From NCBI GenBank assembly GCA_949592205.1, contig CATIUR010000001.1, positions 72,025,559-72,089,558 of the forward strand: 64,000 bases of DNA, in the 5' to 3' direction. This document shows, one piece after another, positions 46,202 through 57,980 of the stretch (positions are counted from its first letter, which is position 1; every line of letters begins with the position of its first letter). The stretch comes from Helichrysum umbraculigerum (lineage: Eukaryota; Streptophyta; Magnoliopsida; Asterales; Asteraceae). The position numbers and the translations under genes are program-made. The notes beneath the pieces were generated by a model. That model was given only the letters and a program-made list of their open reading frames with translations, was not told the origin of the DNA and did not search any database.

Positions 46202-47491
46202 CTACGGACGATGCTCCCAAATGTGTTCCACAAGATCGGCTCGGAGGTTGTCGTGGACTTCTCTATCGCGTAGTTCCTTATTTTTCTGCCTTTGTGTATC
46301 ACATCTCTCTATCCAAGTCGTTTGCATATTACGGACATGAACATAATAATCTTCATTTTCGGCAATGTTGAACCCTTGGTCTTCTTGGATCATATTATGC
46401 AACAATATGTATGTATACATGATTCTTTTAATATGGTTGACTTTATAAGCTCTTGCCGGTTGTTGTAGTATATGCCATCGGCCTTGAAGCACACCAAATG
46501 CCCTTTCAACATCTTTTCGTGCAGACGCTTGTGCTCGAGTAAAGTTTACTCTCTTCGGATCAACTTCACTTGAATACCCTTTAACAAACGATGCCCATGT
46601 TGGGTATATCCCGTCAGCTAGGTAGTACCCATTTTTGTACTCAACACCATTAACTGTAAAGGCTTGTTCTGGAGCAGTGCCGGTGAGCATCTCATCAAAC
46701 AAAAGAGAAGAATTAAGAACATTTAAGTCGTTGTTAGCCCCTGCAACACCAAAGTATGCATGCCAAATCCACATGTCATACGAGGCGACGGCTTCAAGCA
46801 TGATAGTAGGATAGCCGTGGTCACCTCGTGTATATTGCCCTTTCCATGCGTTAGGGCATTTCGCCCATGCCCAATGCATACAATCAATACTACCAAGCAT
46901 GCCCGGAAAACCATGCTTGTTACCATCTTTCTCGTACAACCGTTGAATGTCATCGGCCGTTAGTTTTCGCATGTACACATTTGCATATATATCAATCATG
47001 CACTTTGCAAAATTAAACAAACATTCGCGAGAAGTTCTTTCCGCCATTTGTAAATATTCGTCAAAGGCATCCGGTGACGTACCGTATGCCAATTGGCGTA
47101 TGGCGGAAGTAACTTTTTGAATAGTGGTAAATCCCAGTTTACCACGGCCATCTGCTTTTTGACGAAAATAATCAACATAATCCGGGATTGGGCTATCAGA
47201 GTAATTAGATATACCTTCTACTATTCGAAGAAATAGACGTTTGCTCATACGAAAACGACGCTTGAAATACTCCGGCGGGTACTTTGCGTTGTCAACAAAG
47301 TAATCGTTCATTAAAGAGTTGTTCGCCGTAAACCGATCACGAGGAATGTAACGACGTTTGAAACCACCTCGGTTTGACGATTCGCCCTCTTCACGGGGCA
47401 CTACAACTTGGTTATGATATTGCCGAAGAAGTGTTAAAATTTCAACATCCTCGTCGGTTGAAGGTGAATCGTAAAATTTGAAATCACTCAT
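46202..47491 (-). CDS. PIF/Harbinger DDE transposase
   Basis: An intact 429-residue frame, a length usual for the family. Residues about 75-190 form the N-terminal helical part (FRMSKRLFLRIVEGI, FTTIQKVTSAIRQLAYG). The DDE_Tnp_4 nuclease core follows: first Asp at 203 in GSIDCMHWAW, second Asp at 293 in YYLADGIYP, Glu at 329 in RKDVERAFGVLQGRW. The conserved KGQYTRGDHGYPTIMLEAVA and LHNMI stretches are present. All three catalytic acids are in place and there is no stop, so the protein could be active. In the known family it cuts at terminal repeats and TWA targets, and needs a Myb-like partner. The gene reads toward the left end of the element; its start is 274 bp from the nested insertion, so its upstream region is shortened. 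Confidence 0.93.
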   Translation of the reverse strand: MSDFKFYDSPSTDEDVEILTLLRQYHNQVVVPREEGESSNRGGFKRRYIPRDRFTANNSLMNDYFVDNAKYPPEYFKRRFRMSKRLFLRIVEGISNYSDSPIPDYVDYFRQKADGRGKLGFTTIQKVTSAIRQLAYGTSPDAFDEYLQMAERTSRECLFNFAKCMIDIYANVYMRKLTADDIQRLYEKDGNKHGFPGMLGSIDCMHWAWAKCPNAWKGQYTRGDHGYPTIMLEAVASYDMWIWHAYFGVAGANNDLNVLNSSLLFDEMLTGTAPEQAFTVNGVEYKNGYYLADGIYPTWASFVKGYSSEVDPKRVNFTRAQASARKDVERAFGVLQGRWHILQQPARAYKVNHIKRIMYTYILLHNMIQEDQGFNIAENEDYYVHVRNMQTTWIERCDTQRQKNKELRDREVHDNLRADLVEHIWEHRP

Positions 47492-47765
47492 TTTGTATTT
47501 TTAATGAGAAAAGGAAAGAAAGATATAAAGAATGGTGTGAAAAAATTGGAGGAAATGGGTATGTATTTATAGAGTAGTAAATGGGGAAAAACTTTTTTTT
47601 TAAATAATAGAGCCGTTGAACGGCTAAGTTTTTTGAAAAAAAAAAAAACTTTTTTTTTAAATCCGTTAGTTTCAAACGAAAAACAAAAAAAATATATAAT
47701 TGGAGAACGGATCGGAGCTCGGCGTTTGGATCTCGATCTTGGGCTTGAACGCCGGCAAGGAGTGC

Positions 47766-50349
47766 TGTGACAATCGTCAATTTAGGACTATAGTTTAGTG
47801 CCTAATCAAGGGTAATACATGTAATTAGTTCTGTGTTAGGCTAATTAATGTATCAATTATTATATATATTGTTGAATATATATCTACAATTATGCGATTT
47901 GTTTAAATCGTACGAGTTTCAAATCGGATGAATTTCGATACAATAAATACGGACGTTGGTGAACAATTGATTTAGGTAATACAAGGATTTTTAATAACGT
48001 TATTGTACTTAAAAATATTATGTCAATAATATTTAGTATCCAAGTTTATTCACACAATTTATATAAACGTGAATAAAATGTAATTGCGCAAACAAAACGA
48101 TACAATTCACCTTTTATAATGTAATTATTAAATAGTTAGTAAAATACTTCAACTAAAATACTGAATAATTATTCGCATTTTAAAACGTATATTAACACAT
48201 AGAAAATAAATATTTACCGTTCAAACAACGGGAAAAACGAACACCGCACGGAACGGGAACGCGGGGCGGAAATGGGAGTTTAACCTCCCACCCCCACCCA
48301 CTTTTTCTTTCATTTCTCTTTTCCTCTCTCTCTCTCTCCTCTCTTATTTTCTCTCAACTATCATCATCACCACCACTTTCCTCCAAACCATCAAAATCAC
48401 CAAAAACTAGCACTAAACGGCATCGGATCTTCAAACTTGTTTGGGACAAAAGATTCACCACTTCACGATCTACACTTTCATCTTTCCGGAATTTCATTTC
48501 GGCGATTTGTAAGTTTCCGACACAACTCCGAAAACTCTCGTTTTTAAGTTTTATAACTTGCTAGTTGTTTGTATAACCTTGTAATGTCCTAAAATGGGTT
48601 GGGTAAAAATATTAGGCCGATCGATGGCCGGAAAATGCGTTTTTGAAGTTGAAACTCCGATCAGACCCCGTACGTCGCATTTGGCCTGGAGCAAATGCGA
48701 CGCAGCGACCTACGTCGCACTATATCCCCAACGTCGCATATAGCGACGCAGCCTATTACGTCGCATTGACTTGCGAACGTCGCACTTAGCGACGCAGACC
48801 CTTACGTCGCAGAAATCAACTACGTCGCCTATAGCGACGCCACGTACAACGTCGCATTAAATTGCGAAAGTCGCACATAGCGACGCCGTGCCCAACGTCG
48901 CAGTCAGGAATTTGCGACGTCGCACCCAACGTCGCACCCAACGTCGCACAAACCAGAACCTCGAAAACACAGATTTTTACTAAGTGTCGAGGCTCGAAAT
49001 TTTATCACTTGATTTCACCCAAATTCAAGTCCAGATGCGTTTTTCCTTAAAGCAATATAGTAGAAATAAAAATTTTCCAAGCTGACCTGGCAGCTCGACC
49101 CCAGCCAGGGGCTCTGCCCCCGGACCCCCGTACTTAGACTCAGTAAGCACATTTTTACACCAAATGTCGAGCTTATACAACTTCAAATGCTTATACAATA
49201 CGACTTTTAGAACATAATGGGACTTATACTTCAAGTGTAACACTCCAAAAACAAGACGATAACAACAACACTTTTATTCCAACTAATCACCAACGTGCCG
49301 TTCGCGTTTTCAAAAGACAATTCAACTAAGTTATTGTAACTTGGAACAATTCAATCAAACAAGTCGTTGTAACTTGTAACTATACAAACAACCAAATCGG
49401 GTAATTTGGACATTAAGTTAGACAAACAATTCCAATGGTAGTCTTTCGAGATACCAATACAATTAATGACAATTTAAGTGTCGTGGACACATTCAGGTTT
49501 CAAGCCTTTGGACACCAACACACTGCTAATTACTTCAAGTTTAATTGCTTAACATTTCAAGACTCAGGTGAGTTTCATAGCCCCATTTTCACTGCTTTAC
49601 AACTAGGGGTGTGATATTACTACTCGATTTTGTTTTACAAGTAGAACGCAAGTGCCAAACTTCAAATACTACATGAGTTTCAAGCTAATCAATTTAAAGT
49701 CCTCCATAAGCATAGTCTCTAGTATTTATAGCGTGAATGTTAGTATATGATATCATATGGGATTGACAATCCTTATCCGGGTTAGCACGCACTAACCGGT
49801 CAAACGGATGTATTAGCATTTGGGAAGACGAGTGTTGATTAGGCACTCGTAGGAGGCATTTCAAGTTAGGTTTCCTTAATTGGGCCTGACAAATCAAGTT
49901 AAGCTCAGACTATGTGCTCATGGACAGTATAACTTTTATTTTGCTTAATTGCATTTTAAATTCAATATAAATCGTGCGGTTCTTACAACTATACATTGAC
50001 ATACAAACCTGTGAGCTCACCAGCGTTTTCGCTGACCCATTTTAGTATTTATCACAGGTACCCAGCAGTAGGTTGGCTGCACAAGCAGGGAATATTAGCT
50101 CGAGTCAGCATTCATACAACTAGAGATTTGATTGCATTATTATATTTTGTAAAAGTAATTATGCTATGTAATCTCTCAATTTCAGGAATCGAGCTAATGT
50201 AACTATATTTTGATGTAAACATTTACTTTATCTATACAAGTATAAAACGACGCATATAGTGGTCGTTCATTATATCTTATGTGCTTTGTATATTGATTAG
50301 TGACACCCAAATCAAGCTTCCGCAAATCATTAAATTTGGGGGTGTCACA
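47766..50349 (+). repeat. 5' LTR of the Tekay-like element
   Basis: 2584 bp, TGTGACAATCG to GGGGGTGTCACA. It holds arm 1 (47949-47962), a CT-rich tract (about 48323-48343), a cluster of ACGTCGCA/TGCGACG repeats (48670-48950), arm 2 (49287-49301), the donor-like CTCAG|GTGAGT at 49567, the GGTTAG hairpin at 49780-49797, the CAGCG/CGCTG hairpin at 50021-50034 and the acceptor-like ATCACAG at 50057. Confidence 0.94.
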
Positions 50350-50804
50350 GATTGGTATCAGAGCCTAAGGTTATAGTGAACTAGGTTGCATTTAGTGGGC
50401 CTAGACTATGACCGTTAGGCAGTATTCCTTATTAGGTATGACTAGTTCAGGGATTACATCATACGACTTTAATTTAACATAGCCTGATCAACTATGTACA
50501 ATTAGAGAAAGATGATGTGAAATCTGAAAGAGTTATGTTGAACAGGAATGCATTAGTTGACTCTGACCTCGAGAGAAACGGGACTCAAAACACGTCTGTG
50601 CTAGACACTCAATAGGTTATTATGTGATGTACATATATATATATACATAAGTAGACCTCATTACAACTTTAGGCTATATTATATTATATGAATATAGGCC
50701 TCTTTCTCTCTAACGCTTTGTCTCGAAATGACAAACACACCACTAGTTCATCATACTCGGACTAGTATCTTATTTCATTTCCTTGTTCTTTCTTACTCAG
50801 CATC

Positions 50805-53800
50805 ATGCCTCCTCGTCGTCAAATTACCTTTAGCGAAGCTGAAATCGCGGGAATAATTGCCCGCAGTGTGACCGAAGCCTTGGCTACCCGAACACCACCC
50901 GGCAGCGAGGACACAGCAACCAATACTCCACCACCCAAACCCTGCTCCTATAAGGACTTTCTCAGCTGTAAACCGCTATATTTCAAGGGCACGGAAGGTG
51001 CCATTGGCTTAATCCGTTGGATTGAGCGCATGGAATCTGTTTTCAGTCTCTGCGACTGTACTGAGAACAACAAAGTCAAATTCGCTGCTTACACCTTTCA
51101 GGAAGGTGCACTCACGTGGTGGAAAACCCAAGCAAACTCTGTAGGCCTCGAGATTGCAAATCGGCTCCCTTGGACCGAACTGAAGAAGAAACTGACAGAA
51201 AAGTACTGTCCTGAAGAGGAATTACACAGGCTGGAGGAAGAATTCTGGCATCTGGAGGTGCAGGGAAATGATGTTGCTGAATATACCACCAAGTTTCAGC
51301 AGTTTGCCTTATTATGCCCGGGTTTGGTCGAACCAGAAAGTAAGGGCATTAAGAAATACATTCGTGGACTTCCCGAGAACATCCAGGGCAACGTCGCCTC
51401 ATCCAAACCAACTACTACTGAGAGTGCCATTCGATTGGCCCACGAACTCATGGCTCTAGTTGTCAGCCGTGAGACTTCCAACACCTCATCCTCTAACAAC
51501 AACAAACGCAAATCCACTGAGCACCACCACAACTCAAACAAGAAAAACCACGTCATCCAAGTCTACAACACCAACTCTGAATCCAACCGCAGCTACACCG
51601 GGGACAGACCTTATTGTCCCAAGTGCAACTACCACCACTTTGATCAGTGCAACCCCCCTTGCAACAACTGCAGGAGGTACGGGCATTTGACTAAGGATTG
51701 CCGAGCCCCCAAATCCAACAACCACCCCTCTGACAAAAATACCCGACAACCTAAGTCCTGCTACGAATGTGGAAACCCAGGACACTTTAGGGATTCTTGC
51801 CCAAAATTGAAGAACAAGGGCAACAACAACAACCACCGCAACAACAACAACACCAAAAGTAACGCATTCGTGATCAACTCAGGGGACGCCCGTCAGGATC
51901 CGAATGTGGTCACGGGTATGTTCCTCCTCAACAACTTAACTGCTTCCATACTGTTTGATACTGGTGCCGATAGGAGTTTTATTTCCGATGAATTTTGCCC
52001 TCTACTTGACATTACACCTGTTACTTTAGACGTTAAGTACACCGTAGAGTTAGCAAATGGCAAACTGATAGAAACCGATAGTGTGATACCTAATTGCACT
52101 TTAAATCTAGCCGACGAAATCTTCTCCATAGATCTTATGCCTATTGAGATAGGAAGTTTCGATGTCATCGTAGGCATGGACTGGTTATCCAAACATCGCG
52201 CCGAAATCATCTGCTATGACAAAATTGTTCGCATACCTCTCACTGTCGGTAGAACCCTAGTCATACAGGGGGAGACCGGAGGGACGAGGCTTAACATCAT
52301 ATCTTGTCTTAAAACCCGAAAATTTCTGAGAAAGGGTTATCCAGCAATCCTCGCGCACATCATGGAGAAAAAGTCGGAGGAGAAGCGACTTGAGGATGTT
52401 CCAATTGTTCGAGACTTTCCAGAAGTCTTTCCTGAAGAACTACCTGGTCTACCACCACCAAGACAGGTTGAGTTCTCAATCGATCTTGTACCAGGTGCTG
52501 CGCCTGTGGCTCGAGCACCATACCGTTTAGCTCCATCCGAACTTAGGAGCTGTCCACCCAGTTACAGGAACTCCTGGAACGAGGGTTTATCAGGCCGAGT
52601 TCTTCACCTTGGGGAGCTCCGATCCTATTTGTTAAGAAGAAAGATGGTTCTTTTCGAATGTGTATCGACTATCGAGAGTTGAACAAGTTGACTGTCAAGA
52701 ACCGGTATCCACTTCCTCGAATCGATGACCTGTTCGACCAACTTCAAGGGTCGAGTTGTTATTCAAAGATTGATCTCCGATCCGGTTATCACCAATTGCG
52801 TGTTCGCGATGCCGATATTCCAAAAACCGCTTTCAGAACCCGTTACGGGCATTACGAATTCCAAGTGATGCCATTCGGCCTAACCAATGCACCGGCTGTA
52901 TTCATGGACCTTATGAATCGGGTGTGTAAACCTTACCTTGATAAGTTTGTCATTGTCTTCATCGATGACATTCTCATATATTCACGAAGCAAAGAAGAGC
53001 ATGCGCAACACCTCAGAACCATCCTTGAACTACTTAAACACGAGGAGCTCTATGCCAAGTTCTCTAAGTGTGAGTTCTGGATCAAAACCGTTCAATTTCT
53101 TGGTCACGTGATTGACAGTCAGGGGATTCACGTCGACCCGTCAAAAATCGAGGCTATCAAAGACTGGCAATCGCCAACCACTCCGACCGAAGTACGGCAG
53201 TTTCTAAGACTGGCCGGATACTATCGACGATTCATTGAAAATTTCTCCAAGATAGCCATACCACTCACGACGCTGACCCAGAAAGACAAAAAGTTTGACT
53301 GGACTGATAAGCAAGAGTCGGCATTCCAACTCTTAAAACAAAAGCTTTGCAGTGCTCCTATCCTATCTTTACCTGAAGGCACCGATGACTTCGTGGTATA
53401 CTGCGATGCTTCACATCAAGGTCTCGGTTGTGTGCTTATGCAACGAGACAAAGTCATAGCTTATGCTTCCCGACAGCTTAAGATTCATGAAAAGAATTAC
53501 ACCACCCACGACCTCGAGCTAGGAGCTGTCGTTTTTGCCCTCAAAATCTGGAGACATTACCTTTATGGTACCAGATGTACAATCTTTACCGACCATAAAA
53601 GCCTTCAACACATATTCGATCAGAAGGATCTCAACATGAGGCAACGTCGATGGGTCGAGTTGCTTACGGATTACGACTGCGAACTCAAATATCATCCAGG
53701 CAAAGCAAATGTTGTTGCTGACGCCCTCAGTCGAAAAGAGCGAGTGAAACCACTTCGGGTTCGAGCCCTCAGTATGACCATTTACAACAATTTAAACATT

Positions 53801-55245
53801 CAAATTCTCACTGCTCAACTCGAAGCCTTAAAACCCGAAAATGTCAAAGATGAAGCCTTGCGGGGCATGGATAAACAATTCGAAATCAGACCTAACGGGA
53901 TTAGGTATTTCTCAAACCGAACTTGGTTGCCTAAATTTGGGAACCTACGAGACTTGGTGATGGATGAAGCTCACAAGTCCAAATATTCTATTCATCCGGG
54001 ATCCGATAAAATGTACCACGGTATCAAGGACTTCTACTGGTGGCCGAACATGAAAGCTGAAATCGCCACCTATGTCAGCAAGTGCCTTACTTGCTCCAAA
54101 GTCAAAATCGAATATCAAAAACCTTCTGGTTTACTTCAACAACCCAGTCTTCCTGAATGGAAATGGGAACAAATTGCCATGGACTTCATAACCAAACTAC
54201 CTAGATCCTCGAACGGTTGCGATTCCATTTGGGTGATCGTGGATCGCCTCACAAAATCTGCTCACTTCCTGGCAATCAAGGAATCCGACAAAATGGAACG
54301 CCTCACCAACATTTATCTGAAGGAAATCGTGACGAAACACGGTGTTCCAATCTCAATTATCTCCGATAGAGATAGTCGTTTCACTTCACAATTTTGGCAA
54401 TCACTTCAAAAATCCCTGGGTACTCGACTTGATATGAGTACCGCATACCATCCTCAAACAGACGGTCAAAGTGAACGAACCATTCAAACACTTGAAGACA
54501 TGCTACGGGCCTGCGTAGTAGACTTCGGTGTAAACTGGGAAAAACATCTACCATTGTGCGAATTCTCGTACAACAACAGTTATCATACCAGCATCAAAGC
54601 TGCACCCTTCGAGGCACTGTACGGTCGTAAGTGCCGGTCACCTATCTGTTGGACCGAAGTTGGGTATAGCCAACTCACAGGTCCAGAAATCATACACGAG
54701 ACGACCGAAAGAATTGTCGAAATTCAAAACAAGCTCAAGGCCGCGCATGATCGTCAGAAAAGTTATGCTGACGTGAGACGCAAACCACTCGAGTTCCAAG
54801 TTCGGGATCGAGTACTACTCAAAGTATCGCCTGGAAAGGCGTAATTCGATTTGGTAAACGAGGGAAGTTGAATCCCAGATACATTGGACCATTCGAGATC
54901 CTCGAAAGGATTGGTCCAGTGGCTTATCGATTGCAGCTGCCATCTGAACTCAGCATCGTGCATCCCACATTTCATGTTTCAAATCTGAAGAAGTGTCTAT
55001 CTGATGAGACACTTATCATTCCACTCGATGAAATTCGAGTTGACGAGAAACTTCGCTTTGTTGAGGAACCCGCCGAAATTATGGACCGTGAGGTCAAACA
55101 ACTTAAACAAAGTCGTATTCCCATTGTCAAGGTTAGGTGGAATTCGCGGCGTGGTCCGGAATTTACCTGGGAACGGGAAGACCAAATGCGACTCAAGTAT
55201 CCTCAACTCTTCACCGATTCAACGTCAAACACGACTTCAACTTAA
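50805..55245 (+). pseudogene. gag-pol of the Tekay-like element, two frameshifts
   Basis: Gag starts MPPRRQITF. It has GTEGAIGLIRWIERMES, ALTWW and two CCHC knuckles (CNNCRRYGHLTKDC at about 286, CYECGNPGHFRDSC at about 319). An aspartic protease (LFDTGADRSFIS, about 384) follows in the same frame. The frame then shifts by one missing base near 52545, before RT. The second frame (to 54844) carries RT with the FIDDILIYS catalytic motif, RNase H (VVYCDASHQGLG; TDHKSL), a zinc-finger integrase (CLTCSK) and an integrase core with MDFITKLP, SDRDSRF and SERTIQTLEDM as DDE. A second one-base loss near 54835 precedes the third frame (54868-55245), which holds the integrase C-terminus and a chromodomain (IVKVRWNSR, FTWEREDQM). 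Neither break sits at an obvious slippery site, so I read them as mutations or sequencing errors rather than programmed shifts. Confidence 0.92.
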
Positions 55246-55279
55246 ATTTCGGGACAAAATTCTCCTAACAGGGGGAGAA

Positions 55280-57906
55280 TGTGACAACCGTCAATTTAGG
55301 ACTATAGTTTAGTGCCTAATCAAGGGTGACAACCGTCAATTTAGGACTATAGTTTAGTGCCTAATCAAGGGTAATACATGTAATTAGTTCTGTGTTAGGC
55401 TAATTAATGTATCAATTATTATATATATTGTTGAATATATATCTACAATTATGCGATTTGTTTAAATCGTACGAGTTTCAAATCGGATGAATTTCGATAC
55501 AATAAATACGGACGTTGGTGAACAATTGATTTAGGTAATACAAGGATTTTTAATAACGTTATTGTACTTAAAAATATTATGTCAATAATATTTAGTATCC
55601 AAGTTTATTCACACAATTTATATAAACGTGAATAAAATGTAATTGCGCAAACAAAACGATACAATTCACCTTTTATAATGTAATTATTAAATAGTTAGTA
55701 AAATACTTCAACTAAAATACTGAATAATTATTCGCATTTTAAAACGTATATTAACACATAGAAAATAAATATTTAACGTTCAAACAACGGGAAAAACGAA
55801 CACCGCACGGAACGGGAACGCGGGGCGGAAATGGGAGTTTAACCTCCCACCCCCACCCACTTTTTCTTTCATTTCTCTTTTCCTCTCTCTCTCTCCTCTC
55901 TTATTTTCTCTCAACTATCATCATCACCACCACTTTCCTCCAAACCATCAAAATCACCAAAAACTAGCACTAAACGGCATCGGATCTTCAAACTTGTTTG
56001 GGACAAAAGATTCACCACTTCACGATCTACACTTTCATCTTTCCGGAATTTCATTTCGGCGATTTGTAAGTTTCCGACACAACTCCGAAAACTCTCGTTT
56101 TTAAGTTTTATAACTTGTTAGTTGTTTGTATAACCTTGTAATGTCCTAAAATGGGTTGGGTAAAAATATTAGGCCGATCGATGGCCGAAAAATGCGTTTT
56201 TGAAGTTGAAACTCCGATCAGACCCCGTACGTCGCATTTGGCCTGGAGCAAATGCGACGCAGCGACCTACGTCGCACTATATCCCCAACGTCGCATATAG
56301 CGACGCAGCCTATTACGTCGCATTGACTTGCGAACGTCGCACTTAGCGACGCAGACCCTTACGTCGCAGAAATCAACTACGTCACCTATAGCGACGCCAC
56401 GTACAACGTCGCATTAAATTGCGAAAGTCGCACATAGCGACGCCGTGCCCAACGTCGCAGTCAGGAATTTGCGACGTCGCACCCAACGTCGCACCCAACG
56501 TCGCACAAACCAGAACCTCGAAAACACAGATTTTTACTAAGTGTCGAGGCTCGAAATTTTATCACTTGATTTCACCCAAATTCAAGTCCAGATGCGTTTT
56601 TCCTTAAAGCAATATAGTAGAAATAAAAATTTTCCAAGCTGACCTGGCAGCTCGACCCCAGCCAGGGGCTCTGCCCCCGGACCCCCGTACTTAGACTCAG
56701 TAAGCACATTTTTACACCAAATGTCGAGCTTATACAACTTCAAATGCTTATACAATACGACTTTTAGAACATAATGGGACTTATACTTCAAGTGTAACAC
56801 TCCAAAAACAAGACGATAACAACAACACTTTTATTCCAACTAATCACCAACGTGCCATTCGAGTTTTCAAAAGACAATTCAACTAAGTTATTGTAACTTG
56901 GAACAATTCAATCAAACAAGTCGTTGTAACTTGTAACTATACAAACAACCAAATCGGGTAATTTGGACATTAAGTTAGACAAACAATTCCAATGGTAGTC
57001 TTTCGAGATACCAATACAATTAATGACAATTTAAGTGTCGTGGACACATTCAGGTTTCAAACCTTTGGACACCAACACACTGCTAATTACTTCAAGTTTA
57101 ATTGCTTAACATTTCAAGACTCAGGTGAGTTTCATAGCCCCATTTTCACTGCTTTACAACTAGGGGTGTGATATTACTACTCGATTTTGTTTTACAAGTA
57201 GAACGCAAGTGCCAAACTTCAAATACTACATGAGTTTCAAGCTAATCAATTTAAAGTCCTCCATAAGCATAGTCTCTAGTATTTATAGCGTGAATGTTAG
57301 TATATGATATCATATGGGATTGACAATCCTCATCCGGGTTAGCACGCACTAACCGGTCAAACGGATGTATTAGCATTTGGGAAGACGAGTGTTGATTAGG
57401 CACTCGTAGGAGGCATTTCAAGTTAGGTTTCCTTAATTGGGCCTGACAAATCAAGTTAAGCTCAGACTATGTGCTCATGGACAGTATAACTTTTATTTTG
57501 CTTAATTGCATTTTAAATTCAATATAAATCTTGCGGTTCTTACAACTATACATTGACATACAAACCTGTGAGCTCACCAGCGTTTTCGCTGACCCATTTT
57601 AGTATTTATCACAGGTACCCAGCAGTAGGTTGGCTGCACAAGCAGGGAATATTAGCTCGAGTCAGCATTCATACAACTAGAGATTTGATTGCATTATTAT
57701 ATTTTGTAAAAGTAATTATGCTATGTAATCTCTCAATTTCAGGAATCGAGCTAATGTAACTATATTTTGATGTAAACATTTACTTTATCTATACAAGTTT
57801 AAAACGACGCATATAGTGGTCGTTCATTATATCTTATGTGCTTTGTATATTGATTAGTGACACCCAAATCAAGCTTCCGCAAATCATTAAATTTGGGGGT
57901 GTCACA
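55280..57906 (+). repeat. 3' LTR of the Tekay-like element, with 45-bp terminal duplication
   Basis: 2627 bp. It equals the 5' LTR apart from about 11 substitutions, a 2-bp shorter CT tract and an extra 45-bp head-to-tail copy of its own first bases (GTGACAACCGTCAATTTAGG onward, at 55281-55325 and again at 55326-55370). The duplication lies exactly at the plus-strand priming end. Confidence 0.94.
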
Positions 57907-57980
57907 AGTGCCGAACGTCGGAGCCCGGCGTTTTCCTATGTTGAACGGCGAGAAAAATGGGGGCACTCCCCGTGCTCTTA

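Larger units (their letters stand above)
47766..57906 (+). mobile_element. Full-length Ty3/gypsy retrotransposon, Tekay/Del-like chromovirus
   Basis: A 10.1-kb element inserted in the Harbinger transposon with a perfect target duplication AGTGC (47761-47765 and 57907-57911). The order is LTR, tRNA-Met primer site (TGGTATCAGAGCC at 50353-50365), gag-protease-RT-RNase H-integrase-chromodomain, polypurine tract GGGGGAGAA (55271-55279), LTR. The gene order and C-terminal chromodomain place it in the chromoviruses, and sequence style suggests Tekay. By eye I count about 11 substitutions between the LTRs over 2.58 kb, so it is young. Two frameshifts in pol make it probably defective. Confidence 0.95.
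45881..57977 (-). mobile_element. PIF/Harbinger transposon split by a nested retrotransposon
   Basis: The ends are GAGCACAGGGAGCG at the left and, inverted from the right, GAGCACGGGGAGTG (12 of 14 match), flanked by TTA on both sides (45878-45880 and 57978-57980), the 3-bp duplication typical of PIF/Harbinger. Without the nested gypsy element and one copy of its duplication the transposon is about 1950 bp. It carries only the transposase gene: the Myb/SANT-like second gene usual in this superfamily is missing, so the element would need that partner from elsewhere. The MITE at 58487-59057 shares both ends. Confidence 0.88.

Noticed and set aside
52540..52680. Programmed frameshift between protease and RT in the Tekay-like element
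   Set aside because: Most chromoviruses of this type use one frame. The overlap has no heptameric slippery site or pseudoknot that I can see, and a second shift of the same size occurs near 54835, so random single-base losses fit better.
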